From positions 1 to 64,000 of the forward strand of contig NZ_JBBAXC010000005.1 in NCBI RefSeq assembly GCF_037120725.1: a DNA stretch of 64,000 bases, written 5' to 3'. The position numbers and the translations under genes are program-made. The notes under the pieces were generated by a model. That model was not told where the DNA came from, did no database searches, and saw nothing but the letters and a program-made list of their open reading frames with translations. The stretch comes from Bacillus spongiae (lineage in GTDB: Bacteria > Bacillota > Bacilli > Bacillales > Bacillaceae_K). Shown in pieces: positions 42,307-52,059 of this stretch; the first letter of the stretch is position 1; each line of letters begins with the position of its first letter.

Positions 42307-42704
42307 TTTACATTCTCCTTCATTCTTCGTCATAGTGATTGTTTAACTTTACATCTTTATCGATTTTCATTATGCACTAATCAGACAGGAAATATTCAAG
42401 CATATTTCAACGCAAGATCATGTCATGTAAGAGATAAAAAACCCATTATATATACCAATACCAGAATGAATTGGGTTGGTATATATTCCTGTTCATAACA
42501 AGTCATTTATTTGTATATTAGCAAATGTGGGAATATTATATATCCTAAATCGGCCTTATTCGCTCCCATTGAACCGCCCTCCCACAAGGCTTATCTCCTT
42601 TATCTAGATCGTTACATAAAAAGACGCTCTATTCCAGAACGTCCATGAGTTTAAGAAAAATATACAATTGTTAAATAGCATAAACTTTTTATAGGCTAAT
42701 TCAC
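42307..42704. other. Intergenic region with two leftward hairpins
   Basis: GACGTTCT and AGAGCGTC (42642-42623), followed by TTTTT, end the acetyltransferase pair on the right. TATATACCAA and TTGGTATATA (42449-42485) form a second hairpin ahead of GGGTTTTTT. The ohr promoter lies at the left end. Confidence 0.6.
42618..42642 (-). terminator. Terminator of the tandem acetyltransferase genes
   Basis: An 8-bp stem (GACGTTCT with AGAGCGTC, one wobble pair) and a run of five T, 60 bases after the stop at 42705. Confidence 0.7.
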
Positions 42705-43523
42705 TTAACTTATATTAAACCGATAACAATTATATTCTTGGCTTTTAATAAAGCCTAATTTTTCAGCTAATAATTGAGAGGGGAGATTTTCATTCATACA
42801 ATCCCACCACAAATGCCTCCCTTCATCTAATATATCCGATAGGCATTTCAAAGCCAAATGATATCCAATGCCTTTATTACGATGTTTTTCGTCTATCTCT
42901 ATGCCCAATGTTTTAGTATTAGATGTTACAAAGCCACTATAACATATTCCTATTATTTGGAATCCATCGACTGCATAATAACAGTTTCCCTTATGAAGAA
43001 GTTGAGTAATATCCCCCCAAAACTCAGTCAACACTTGGTTATAGTACTGCCAATTACTAAAACCTCGATAATTTATCTTCTCATCTCTTAATGAATATAT
43101 CTTATACTCATGTTCTTTAGGTGAATCATTGATCGTATTTTTTTTATTCCAAGTATATATTAGCTGTCTCCAAGCTTGTAGGTTCTTGTGCCTAAATATA
43201 ACTCCAATTGTTTCTTCCCATGCACTGGTCGAGCCTGATACTTCAAAATGATTTATACCTTTCTCTTTTAAAAACATTGTTATGTAATGATTAATAAATA
43301 AATTGATATTCTTTAAAAATAATTTATTTTCATTGTCACCAATGAAGTAGAATCCTCTCATTCCTTGATTCCAGACTAATGCTGTATTTGGATTACTTAT
43401 ATCGTCGACAAAAATGGCTCCTGGATTATTGTTTTCTATAATTGAAATCACTTCTGGGTATTTAATACCATCGCTTAATAACGTTGAGATTTTATGATAA
43501 TCTCTAGCTAACATTTTTATCAT
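42705..43523 (-). CDS. GNAT acetyltransferase, ZmaR-like, second of a tandem pair
   Basis: This 272-residue protein has an N-terminal part (residues 1-130) with NNPGAIFVDDISNPNTALVW and HFEVSGSTSAWEETI, and a C-terminal GNAT domain with KTLGIEIDEKHRNKGIGYHL and LWWDCMNENLPSQLLAEKLG. The pattern matches the GNAT_acetyltran family that includes the zwittermicin resistance protein ZmaR, so it may modify an amino group on an antibiotic or metabolite. It lies 19 bases after its paralogue at 43543, with which it shares the same motif order. The second copy has diverged a great deal, so the duplication is old. Confidence 0.82.
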   Translation of the reverse strand: MIKMLARDYHKISTLLSDGIKYPEVISIIENNNPGAIFVDDISNPNTALVWNQGMRGFYFIGDNENKLFLKNINLFINHYITMFLKEKGINHFEVSGSTSAWEETIGVIFRHKNLQAWRQLIYTWNKKNTINDSPKEHEYKIYSLRDEKINYRGFSNWQYYNQVLTEFWGDITQLLHKGNCYYAVDGFQIIGICYSGFVTSNTKTLGIEIDEKHRNKGIGYHLALKCLSDILDEGRHLWWDCMNENLPSQLLAEKLGFIKSQEYNCYRFNIS

Positions 43524-43542
43524 TTATATGGCTCCTTTGTAT

Positions 43543-44364
43543 TCATAGGTCAAATCTATATAAATTATATTCAAATTCCTTTTTATAACCACAGCTCTCT
43601 GCTAACATACGTGACCCAAGATTTTCTTCCATACAGTCCCAATAAGGTTCAAGTTTATTGTCTTTGCAATACTTTAGTAATTCGTTAACTAGTCGTTTTG
43701 CAAAACCTTTTTTTCTATACTCCTTTAAGGTGACAGTATGAGAGCCCATTGAATTATTGGTTACACAACTTGAGATACAACAGGAAACAATTAAGTCGTT
43801 TTCTATTACACAATATCCAACACCATGATGCACAAAATCCTCTAATGAATCCCACCAATCTACTATTAATGAGTTAATAAAGCCAATATTCTTAAACTTT
43901 CTCTGTAAGAATTGATGGTCGATTTTTACCAAATCAAATTCATCTTGCATTTTATGACTTTCAAGCACAGCATCCTCTATACATTTATACTTATAAGTAA
44001 ATTGTTTTGATTGAACGAGATTCCGTTTTTTAAATATACGATTAAATGTTGCATCCCATCTGGCACTTGTACCACTGAATTCAAAATGATTTATCCCTAC
44101 CTCTCTTACTCGAGGTGTAATTTCTGAATCAATAAATTGATCTATTCTCTCATTAAATTTTAGATTGTTCTCGTGCCCAATAAAATAGAATCCTGCAATA
44201 GATTTTGACCATACCATAGCAGTATTTGGATTCAATATATTATCAACGAAAACCCACCCTGGATTATACCCTTGAAGTACACCTTTTATTTCAATATTAA
44301 CGAACCGACTCGTTAATAAATGGGATACATTAGAGAATTGAAATTTATTCAGTTCATATATCAT
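43543..44364 (-). CDS. GNAT acetyltransferase, ZmaR-like, first of a tandem pair
   Basis: This 273-residue paralogue of the downstream gene has the matching motifs GYNPGWVFVDNILNPNTAMV, HFEFSGTSARWDATF, the acetyl-CoA loop SHTVTLKEYRKKGFAKRLVN and PYWDCMEENLGSRMLAESCG. The conserved W-DCM-EN-(P/G)S segment in both is typical of the family. The leftward order and the 19-base gap make an operon. It could confer resistance or act in small-molecule metabolism. The substrate is unknown. Confidence 0.82.
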   Translation of the reverse strand: MIYELNKFQFSNVSHLLTSRFVNIEIKGVLQGYNPGWVFVDNILNPNTAMVWSKSIAGFYFIGHENNLKFNERIDQFIDSEITPRVREVGINHFEFSGTSARWDATFNRIFKKRNLVQSKQFTYKYKCIEDAVLESHKMQDEFDLVKIDHQFLQRKFKNIGFINSLIVDWWDSLEDFVHHGVGYCVIENDLIVSCCISSCVTNNSMGSHTVTLKEYRKKGFAKRLVNELLKYCKDNKLEPYWDCMEENLGSRMLAESCGYKKEFEYNLYRFDL

Positions 44365-44832
44365 TTTCCTACCTCATTTTTTCATCATATAATTTACCAA
44401 TATGTATTGCGTCCTATTTCAACTCTATTTTATCTGCATTTCGTTGTGAAAAATATATGTAGAATAAGTATAATCGTTTTCTACATAAAAGCACTGACTG
44501 GATTATGAATCCAGCCAGTGCCTTATCGTCTTTAAAAAAATATTTTTCTAATACTATATGCTCAAAACGTTCCGGCGAAAGGATGAAAAATTAATTGAAG
44601 AACACGATTGTTATACTGCCACAGGATTGGAATACTAATTCTGAATCCTTCAGTTACTACCCTACCTATAAGCTTAATAAGTATAATAGTTATAGTTCAC
44701 AAGCAGCTTTCCTTTATTTGGACACTATTTTGATTAACTCCATTAAATTTTATTTATATCCACTTTCGGAATGGGGCGTATCCGTCACTTTATATTTTCG
44801 CATCGTGACTTTATTACGAATCGTTTTCTAAT
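44365..44832. other. Intergenic region with a hairpin
   Basis: GGCACTGGCTGGATT pairs with AATCCAGTCAGTGC (44521-44491, minus strand), with TTTT following leftward. This is probably the terminator of the zincin gene on the right, though 310 bases away. Open frames here lack ribosome binding sites. Confidence 0.5.
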
Positions 44833-45576
44833 TCAATAACCCTCTAGGTCAAAAAACGTTGTTAACGGAACTTTTCTTCCCTCTTTATTCCATTTATGGT
44901 ACTCATCAAACACTGCTTTTATATCGTTATCATACCGCTTCTCTACTAAAAACGTAATAGCGCTAAAACTGCGCCAATAATTGACCATTATACTCGTCAT
45001 CGTACCTTGATAAGAGGCACTCCCGAATTTGTCTAATGAATGCTGCCCATATTTCTCCTTAAATAGCTCCAATAATTCCTCCTCTACGCTGGTTATTTTT
45101 TTAAATTCTTTATCATCAAGCACAAGTTTTCGTGATAAATAATCACACATTCCCTCTTCAAACCAAATGCTATCCTCTCTCTCCTCTTCAAATTCATCTA
45201 AGAATAAATCAGAATGGTGCGTTAATTCGTGAGCTAAAATACATAACAACTGATCTTCCGAAAAGCTCTCATAATACTCGATAATGTGTGGAAGCTCATG
45301 CCCTTCTAACTGCTCCAAAAAAATGTTTCTCCATACCGATAATTCAGGAGAAAGATAGATAATATCTTTATTTGTATACGCTGGTATCGGCACATTTGAA
45401 AAGACTGATGTAGCGATTTCGTTTGTTGTCCAAACAATCGCCTTTGGCAGATCGCATAAGTCGTAGTTTTCTCTCAATATTTTTTCGTATGCTGTCAACT
45501 TATCACTTAATCTTTCAACTATTCCTTGAAATCTTTCAAAATCTTCTTTTTGTTCAAAAGCAAAAATATTTTTCAT
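44833..45576 (-). CDS. Zinc metallopeptidase (HExxH...E gluzincin-like)
   Basis: This 247-residue soluble protein has a zinc-binding motif H116-E-L-T-H120 in LCILAHELTHHSDLF and a third ligand about 20 residues later in SIWFEEGMCDYLSRK. This spacing is typical of gluzincins such as the DUF2268-like or M1-like groups. N-terminal residues 1-80 are helical (EDFERFQGIVERLSDKLTAY). No signal peptide is present, so it acts in the cytoplasm. AAGGGGAG precedes the ATG. The substrate is unknown, and I could not assign it to a named family. Confidence 0.72.
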   Translation of the reverse strand: MKNIFAFEQKEDFERFQGIVERLSDKLTAYEKILRENYDLCDLPKAIVWTTNEIATSVFSNVPIPAYTNKDIIYLSPELSVWRNIFLEQLEGHELPHIIEYYESFSEDQLLCILAHELTHHSDLFLDEFEEEREDSIWFEEGMCDYLSRKLVLDDKEFKKITSVEEELLELFKEKYGQHSLDKFGSASYQGTMTSIMVNYWRSFSAITFLVEKRYDNDIKAVFDEYHKWNKEGRKVPLTTFFDLEGY

Positions 45577-45734
45577 TTAAAGACTCCCCTTACACAACTT
45601 TATCTCTCTAAATATGTTTATCTATAATTTATTATACATTTTTTAACATATAATACATATTTAATTAAAATGGAAGCTGATTATGCCTTCCTTCATCACG
45701 GTAAACGAAGAGGGTGTTTATTTATTAATGGCGA

Positions 45735-46208
45735 TTAGTCTTGCTCCGACATTTCCTCAATCATATGTAACGTATAGGTGTTTTGACCCGTATTCTTGAT
45801 TCTCATGATCCATTGAATATTCTCAATTGTCCCATCATCTTGTTGGTCACCCCAGTTATGATGAATACTCCATTTCTCAAGTTGTGGCTTCACCCAGTAC
45901 GTAACCTTCACCAAGCTTTCATTCTGATCCCCTTCAAGTATTTGCATTTGATGAACATTCATATCGCTTAGCCGAGCAAGTGGAAGTGTGCTCCTTTCTA
46001 AATAGGGTGTCATAAGTTTCAACCAAAACTGGTAAGCTACATCTTCTATCGCTACATCATTAGATTCTATAGTCAAACTTATTGGAAGTTTTTGATTAAA
46101 ATCGACCTTGTAATATTTCGATAATAAAAAAATGCTGCATACTACGAGTAATATCATCATACATGTCCCTATCAATAGCTTTACATTCTTACTTATTCGG
46201 ACATTCAT
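45735..46208 (-). CDS. Membrane-anchored hypothetical protein
   Basis: This 157-residue protein has one N-terminal hydrophobic segment (residues 9-29, LLIGTCMMILLVVCSIFLLS) and a C-terminal outside domain of mixed alpha/beta pattern. Tryptophans occur in QFWLKLMTPYLER, VTYWVKPQLEKWSIHHNWG and IQWIMRIK. AGGGGAAGG six bases before the ATG at 46208 sets the start. I do not recognise it. The cystatin-like or NTF2-like order of strands is only an impression. Confidence 0.65.
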   Translation of the reverse strand: MNVRISKNVKLLIGTCMMILLVVCSIFLLSKYYKVDFNQKLPISLTIESNDVAIEDVAYQFWLKLMTPYLERSTLPLARLSDMNVHQMQILEGDQNESLVKVTYWVKPQLEKWSIHHNWGDQQDDGTIENIQWIMRIKNTGQNTYTLHMIEEMSEQD

Positions 46209-46653
46209 TATATTCCTTCCCCTCACTTTATAGCTCTACTTTTATAGCTCGCATTTCATCATGATAATGCCTTCTATTTTAATCATACCAAATATTTTGA
46301 CCAAGTTTTCTACATGACCTTCTTTACAAATATTAAGTGGAAAAGCTCCCTAATTGTTATTCAACGTACGGTCCATTTAAAGAAATAAAACAAGCTAGCA
46401 CCTTTTGCACGGAATTTTTTATACTTTACCGAAGGACATAGTTATCTGTACAGTCATAAAAATTACTGAACTCATAAAATAGACTGACAACTATTTTATC
46501 GGAAAAGATAATGATTTTGCCTATAGAATATAGAAAATGAAATGCTTCTCATACGTATGCAGTGATGGGAGTAACGCTCTCTTCCATTCATATCCAGATT
46601 AAGCTAATACGTACCCGATAAACATGACGAATTATGAAAGGAGATATACGTAG
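46209..46653. other. Intergenic region, nothing recognised
   Basis: The region holds divergent promoters for the anchored protein and the beta-helix gene. A sharp GAAAGGAGATATACG ribosome binding site ends it. I see no gene or clear hairpin. Confidence 0.5.
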
Positions 46654-47571
46654 ATGACGACTTATGTTGTCCCAATTGATTTCCCATCCGTTCAAGAGGC
46701 AATAAAGCACGCAACATCAGGGGACACGATTGAAATTTTAGGAGGGACATTTGATGGGTTTAATGTGAACAAAGATAGGTTAAAAATAATTGGATCAGGA
46801 GTTGGAAAAACAATTATTTTAGGAAGAGTAGGCTACGAAAAATGTGGCATAACCATTGCTGGGACACAAACTAACTTGCACAGCCTATCAGTTCGAGGAT
46901 TTCAAACTGGCGTTCGCTTAACATCCGATAATAATGTCATACAAGAAGTAGAAGCAAGCTATAATACCAATGGATTTACAGTTGAATCCAAAAGCAACTT
47001 GTTGACAAAGACGTTTGCAACATTCAATCAAGAAAATGGTTATGTCATGGAAGGTACTTTTAATTCCCTCTCTGGAAATGAAGCTAAACAAAATTCAATC
47101 GGCTTTTTAAACTTGCAATCAAATAACCATTTTTTAAACAATTTAGCCAAACATAATCGGTTAACGGGCCTATCCTTTATGTTTGGAACTGGAAATATTG
47201 CCTTCGAAAACACAGTTCAAAAAAATAAGATTGGCATTAATGTGACAACAGATCACAACCACATTATGGATAATAAAGTATGTGACAATACAGCTGTCGG
47301 CATTCAAATAGTTGGTGAAAAAGGTTTTCCAAATGGGAATTTAGTTGACTGGAATATCGTACGTAATAATGGGACAGAAGGTGACGTAGATAATGCAGGA
47401 TTTTTTGTGTCATTAGAATCAGGAACTACAAGCCCTAATTCGATTCGCTATAATAAAATAAGAAATAACGTAGAATTGGATATCAATACGCAAGGAGAAG
47501 TAGGCCATAATATTTTCAATAACAACAAATGCGATAAGTGTGACCCACCTAACACCAGTAACCTATATTAG
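46654..47571 (+). CDS. Right-handed parallel beta-helix protein without signal peptide
   Basis: This 305-residue protein opens with VVPIDFPSVQEAIKHATSGD, the usual DUF1565/NosD entry, and then makes about eleven coils rich in N and G to residue 290. It has no membrane segment, unlike its relative at 7987-9423. It ends in NNNKCDKCDPPNTSNLY with two cysteines, similar in placing to the two-cysteine tail of the other protein. With no signal sequence in a spore former, a spore-coat or exosporium location is possible, which is inference. AAAGGAGATATACGTAG precedes the ATG. Confidence 0.83.
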   Translation: MTTYVVPIDFPSVQEAIKHATSGDTIEILGGTFDGFNVNKDRLKIIGSGVGKTIILGRVGYEKCGITIAGTQTNLHSLSVRGFQTGVRLTSDNNVIQEVEASYNTNGFTVESKSNLLTKTFATFNQENGYVMEGTFNSLSGNEAKQNSIGFLNLQSNNHFLNNLAKHNRLTGLSFMFGTGNIAFENTVQKNKIGINVTTDHNHIMDNKVCDNTAVGIQIVGEKGFPNGNLVDWNIVRNNGTEGDVDNAGFFVSLESGTTSPNSIRYNKIRNNVELDINTQGEVGHNIFNNNKCDKCDPPNTSNLY

Positions 47572-47866
47572 TCCTTGTCATTTATGGCGTTCAACCAATT
47601 CTGACCATTATCAATAGTATCCCCCCTCTATCCATACTAAATTATTCTTCTGACCTAAAGTGAATACTAAATGAATATAAGCTTATCCTTCACGGATATG
47701 AACCCTTTCTCCATTACCATCACATTAAGCTAAGTTTACCTTTTTTCCTTCATCATGCCTTTGACAATTATATTGACTGTTTTTTTCTCTAGAGACTAAT
47801 TCAGTTGTTTTTTTAATTTCTTCTGATCTTATTTTGTATGGCAAAATCTTACTATGAGCTTCTATT
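47572..47866. other. Intergenic region, nothing recognised
   Basis: AT-rich sequence without a credible gene or a clear terminator for the beta-helix gene. Confidence 0.45.
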
Positions 47867-48184
47867 TTAATTGACGTCAACAAATGGGATCATTGCATTT
47901 GACATAGTATCAACTACTACCCAAAAAGGACTCTCCTTGTTTGTCCAGAAAATTCTATCTTGGTTTATGTTTTTATACATATCAATTATAAAGTTATCGT
48001 TTAAGTCGCAGCTGTCCACTCTGCCAGCATCCATACCTTGTCTCTTACGAACATCATTTCTACAGATTCTGTAGTCCTTTATGAGCCTTAGGCATTTGGG
48101 CGCTATAGTGTAATGCTCTTCCTCTTGTCCTATATATAAAATGAAGAAATGAAGAACATTCCCCTGATGTTCCCTTTTCATCAT
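47867..48184 (-). CDS. Hypothetical protein, possibly N-truncated
   Basis: The 105-residue product has a protein-like composition: YTIAPKCLRLIKDYRICRND, then GMDAGRVDSCDLNDNFIIDM, and an end FWVVVDTMSNAMIPFVDVN. The start ATG at 48184 has no Shine-Dalgarno site, so it may be the remaining part of a longer gene. I do not recognise the family. The beta-helix gene lies 300 bases to the left on the other strand. Confidence 0.4.
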   Translation of the reverse strand: MMKREHQGNVLHFFILYIGQEEEHYTIAPKCLRLIKDYRICRNDVRKRQGMDAGRVDSCDLNDNFIIDMYKNINQDRIFWTNKESPFWVVVDTMSNAMIPFVDVN

Positions 48185-48510
48185 AGGATGGCATCCACCA
48201 ACCTATAAACTTTACGTACTGTACATTTCAATACATTTTTATCATTCATTTTACTAATCCCTTATTCCAGCCAATTCCAGTGCTCCGCATGTACCGCTTC
48301 GCCAAAACTTATTACTCCAAGTATCTATAAAGGAAGCAGGAGGTTTTCACCTGCTTCACAATCTAAAGTACTTTCATCGTAAAGTAGACCATATAAATCG
48401 ATACATAAAACTAGTTTGACGCACATTTTTAAAAAGGCACTTGACGCCTAGAACACAATCAGGTCCAAGTCCATAAATTATAAAGAATGAATTGGTAAGG
48501 AGGGAAACAA
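48185..48510. other. Intergenic region, nothing recognised
   Basis: A possible promoter for the small CC-motif protein lies at the right end, with TAAGGAGGG as its ribosome binding site. No gene is seen. Confidence 0.45.
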
Positions 48511-48771
48511 ATGGGAGATGCAGTTACAAAGGTGAAGGATTGTTGCGCATGTACAGGTGCCGGAATCGCACTAGGGTTCTTTTCATTAGGTCTTAGTTTA
48601 GTTATCGCCGTCTCATTAGTATTACTTGGATTTAATGGTGAAACAGCAGAAATAGCCGCTATAATTACGTTAATAATCAGTGCTATCTTTGCCATTATCG
48701 CGTTGGTATTAGTTGTCTTACTTGTCTTTGCTTGTTTAGCAGGAGCGAATAAAAAGAAAAAATCATGGTAA
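48511..48771 (+). CDS. Small two-helix membrane protein with CC motif (single-repeat form)
   Basis: This 86-residue protein has a Cys-Cys pair at residues 11-12 (KDCCACTGAGIALGF), a glycine-rich first helix, a short acidic loop (GFNGETAEI) and a second hydrophobic stretch, with a basic end (ANKKKKSW). This is the same plan as one 64-residue repeat of the protein at 20365-21033, down to the GAGIA following the cysteines. TAAGGAGGG precedes the ATG. The function is not known. It is a single gene with its own terminator. Confidence 0.75.
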   Translation: MGDAVTKVKDCCACTGAGIALGFFSLGLSLVIAVSLVLLGFNGETAEIAAIITLIISAIFAIIALVLVVLLVFACLAGANKKKKSW

Positions 48772-48801
48772 CGGCCATAGAGGATTTGAATACATTTATA
48801 T

Positions 48802-48824
48802 GGAGCCACTTGGGCTCCTTTTTT
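48802..48824 (+). terminator. Terminator of the small CC-motif gene
   Basis: GGAGCC and GGCTCC form a 6-bp stem with a 5-base loop, followed by six T. The 400 bases after it carry no supported gene apart from the small one at 49225. Confidence 0.85.
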
Positions 48825-49224
48825 ATATATCGTTTTACTTAATACAACTGAATATAATCGAGTGGAATTTAGCGACAATGTACCACCTCTTTTAAAAAAA
48901 TTCAATTTCCACTAAAAAATTATTAAATAATTGAAACTTTGATGGCTTTAACTCGTATAGGGTGTATAAGAGGAGTATTAATCATACAATAGATACTTCT
49001 TAGGAAAGATATAGGCGTCGCAAATTCAATTTCACTTTCTATTTAAGAAAAAAATTATAGAAAGGATGAAATTGTAAAAGAAAAGTGGCATAATGAACAA
49101 AACACTGAAGTGGTTCATTACATCTTCCGGTAAAACACAGAGACCTAATTTGACCACTTAATGGAAGCCTGAACAAAAGTAGGTTCGTTCAGCGCGTAAA
49201 AATGGTTGGAGAGGAGGAATCTGA
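48825..49224. other. Intergenic region, nothing recognised
   Basis: A 22-codon frame at about 49093 has a poor ribosome binding site and is not called. The right end is the AGAGGAGGAATCTGA site of the next gene. Confidence 0.45.
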
Positions 49225-49380
49225 ATGGGACTCTACATTGGCCTTGGGATAGTTTCCGTTGTAGCAATCGGTCTATTTGGAGCATTAGGAAGAAGAACAT
49301 TACGTGGTAGCAAGGATGAACAGCTACAAGAATTGGAACGAGTAAAATCTCAACATAACGGTTTTGGTGGTGGATTATAA
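49225..49380 (+). CDS. Small single-helix membrane protein
   Basis: This 51-residue protein starts with ATG at 49225 behind a strong GAGGAGGAATCTGA. Residues 3-21 are a hydrophobic, glycine-containing helix (LYIGLGIVSVVAIGLFGAL), followed by a basic turn (GRRTLRGSKDE), a short amphipathic helix and a glycine-rich end (NGFGGGL). I do not recognise it. The clear ribosome binding site and the terminator 24 bases downstream support a real gene. Confidence 0.7.
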   Translation: MGLYIGLGIVSVVAIGLFGALGRRTLRGSKDEQLQELERVKSQHNGFGGGL

Positions 49381-49403
49381 ATTTACGCAATATCGATAAT
49401 CTG

Positions 49404-49434
49404 ATAAGGGAACCCATACAATGAGTTCCCTTAT
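49404..49434 (+). terminator. Terminator of the 51-residue membrane protein gene
   Basis: ATAAGGGAAC and GTTCCCTTAT form a perfect 10-bp stem, followed by TTTC. Both sides are AT-rich, so it may also serve the gene on the right. Confidence 0.7.
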
Positions 49435-49466
49435 TTTCAGCATAATAAATAATTATCTGGCTCTCT

Positions 49467-50009
49467 TTACGATAAAGAATGAATTAACATTTCTTTATGT
49501 ACATTTGCTAGTTTAATCAATTCTAACTGATGGGTATGTAATAAAGGCAGTATGGCCTTTGTTTCCTCCCAGGCTAAATCGTACATTGATTGATCAATCA
49601 GTCTGTTTTTTAATGCCGCTTCAAGTTCATCCTCATCTAATAGTATCACTTTTCCTGAAGGAAAAACGACAATATCTAAGTATAGGTCATCTAAATACGG
49701 TCTGTTTCCTTCAAGTGAATTTTCTAAGCTGATATCGATATACCATTGAACAATATCTCCCTTTTCATCAAATGTAGTCGTAATGGCATGATGCTTTCCA
49801 AACGGAAATTGTTGCAACCACATATACCCATTATCAATAATAGTCAAGTCCTTTTCTCCGTATCGAATAGATAAAGGTTCTCTTGCCTCAATCATATGTA
49901 GCAAAGTAATATAGCCTGTAAATTCTTCTGTTTCTACATATTTTTGGGCATACTCCCTCTGTATAATCCGTTTCCAATTGGATCGATCCCCGTATTTTCT
50001 TTTTAACAT
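49467..50009 (-). CDS. DUF402 domain protein (nucleoside tri-/diphosphatase-like)
   Basis: This 180-residue protein matches the DUF402 family (Bacillus YgaC type, related to nucleotide phosphatases). LTIIDNGYMWLQQFPFGKHH and the diagnostic acidic cluster WYIDISLENSLEGNRPYLDD, then LYLDIVVFPSGKVILLDEDE, are conserved positions that hold the catalytic aspartates. TTTGGAGGAAAATGA precedes the ATG at 50009. The length is normal. It is transcribed alone. Confidence 0.9.
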   Translation of the reverse strand: MLKRKYGDRSNWKRIIQREYAQKYVETEEFTGYITLLHMIEAREPLSIRYGEKDLTIIDNGYMWLQQFPFGKHHAITTTFDEKGDIVQWYIDISLENSLEGNRPYLDDLYLDIVVFPSGKVILLDEDELEAALKNRLIDQSMYDLAWEETKAILPLLHTHQLELIKLANVHKEMLIHSLS

Positions 50010-50223
50010 TCATTTTCCTCCAAATTTCAAATAAAAACTCAGCTATTAACCTACTACAAGCACTCCCTTGCTAGAGCTTCCAATCATACATTCTATCACT
50101 ATCATTGGCTAGCTTCTATTGTATATCTACCATTCTTCTACCATTTGAATTGCATAAATAATGTAATTTTGAAATAATAACAATGATAAATTTCCATACC
50201 ATAACAAAAGGAGCAAAATTTAG

Positions 50224-51892
50224 ATGACCTTTGATATTCTTACATTTAAGAAGGAAATAAACAAATTACTAGATGTAAACATTACTTCAGAGGAAGTGAT
50301 GAACGATTTCTTAGCTAATATTTCTATACTATTTGATCAAATAGATGAATTTTTAATGAATAAATATATCGACTTTCAGCGAGAGACGACAAACACTCAA
50401 TTGCAGGATGATTACTCTGTATCGCAACAACAAATAAAACCTGTTTATAAAAAAGCAAAAAATCAAATTGAGAAAAAAATCTATGATTCTAGGGAGTATT
50501 TAACGATAGATTATCAATATTTCATTGAACGTATAGAAAATTCTCTCTCCTTAATGAATGACGAGAATATTCAATTACTGATAGATGAGGATCAATTAAT
50601 CACCAACTACTTCCATTCTCGCAGTGAAATGACTGCAAACTGGAAAGGTGAAAATATTCCGGCAGATGACCTGATTGGTTTTCTCTATGAAGATTCCAGG
50701 AATGACAGAGAAAAAGCTTTAAAGCTACTAAGTAATACCTATATTTCAAAAGAAACCACTTTTCATTCACTCTTAGATAAGATGCTTCAAATAAGATTAG
50801 AACAAGCAAATAATGTAGGCTTGAATAACTATCGAGATTATATGTTCAAAAAATATGAACGGTTTCATTTCAGCCCTAACGATTGCTTAAACTTAGCAGA
50901 ATCTATTCGAAAATACGTGCTGCCAATCGTAAATGAATTTCATAAAGAGGAAAGAAGGTTTAACGATTGATACAGTAAAACCGTGGGATACAAAGGTAGA
51001 AAGTGCGCAGACAGTGACTATTCCATACAAAAATACTTCTGAAATGGTTGATAAGGCAGAGAATTTGTTACATCAGCTTTCTCCATCCTTTTCTACTTTG
51101 TTACGGGAAATGAAGGAATTGAATCATTTGGATTTAGAGAGTCGGAAAGGAAAAGCTCCTGGTGGATTTTGTGAATTCTTACCAGCGTCAAAAACGTCGT
51201 TTATCCTGTTAAACCTAGTGAATACGAAGGATGACCTTGCCATCTTTCTTCATGAAATGGGACACGGCATCCATCATGACCTTATGAAAGAGCTCCCATT
51301 AAACCAATATAAAACTTTACCTAAGGAAACTGCTGAACTTGCGGCTATGTCAATAGAGCTCTTGACGTTAGAAAATTGGACTTCATTGTATCATAATGAT
51401 GGAGAATATAATCAGGTAAAAAGAGAGCTCTTCAAACAAATTCTTGAATTTATCCCTATGACCATCGTGATTGATCAATTTCAACATTGGTTGTACACGA
51501 ATCCAAGCCATACCCACGAAGATAGAAATAATGCCTTTTTGCGCATAGTAGAAACATATGAAAGTAGTGAAGTGAATTGGGAAGGACTTGAGGAGTGGAA
51601 AAAAAATCAATGGATGGATGTTATCCATCTATTTGAGACACCATTTTATTATATCGAATATGCAATCGCACAACTTGGTGCTTTACAGCTTTACAGAAAC
51701 TATAAAGAAGACCCACATTCAACCATTCAACAATTTATTGAAGCTTTATCATTAGGCTCTTCTAAACCTGTGAAGGAAATCTATTCAATTGCTGGAATTG
51801 ACTTTACTCTCTCAGAAGAGATGATGAAAGACTTAATGGCCTTTGTTATGGAAGAAATAAAGTCTACAACTGTCCTTAGTCAAAATTCATAA
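50224..51892 (+). pseudogene. M3-family oligoendopeptidase interrupted by a frameshift
   Basis: Two frames together make a normal-length M3 peptidase of about 555 residues. The first (50224-50970) carries the N-terminal helical domain. The second continues GLTIDTVKPWDTKVESAQTV and holds the zinc motif in FLHEMGHGIHHDLMKE with the third ligand region in ETAELAAMSIELLT. The break is at about 50945-50957 in AAAGAGGAAAGAAGG: removing one base restores HK-E-KEGLTIDTVKPW. If the extra base is real the enzyme is lost. If it is a homopolymer error the gene is intact. The active-site half is complete but has no ribosome binding site of its own. Confidence 0.88.
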
Positions 51893-51915
51893 TAGAATCG
51901 CTCTGTCGGAAAATA

Positions 51916-51960
51916 AAAGAAGCGAATACCCTTTGTTGCTATAGGTTATTCGCTTCTTTC
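51916..51960 (+). terminator. Terminator of the oligoendopeptidase gene
   Basis: AAAGAAGCGAATA-CC and GG-TTATTCGCTTCTTT form a long stem with a 12-base loop directly after the gene. Confidence 0.8.
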
Positions 51961-52059
51961 TTCTTAATTTGGTTGTAACTTACGCTTCATTTTCACCTAT
52001 ACTGATGTGGATGGGTTCAACTGATTTAGAATCCTAGCTCAAATAGTAGCCGCTTAGGT

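Noticed and set aside
44595-44831. 78-codon rightward frame
   Set aside because: It has no ribosome binding site, and the tyrosine- and asparagine-rich text matches what AT-rich non-coding DNA gives.
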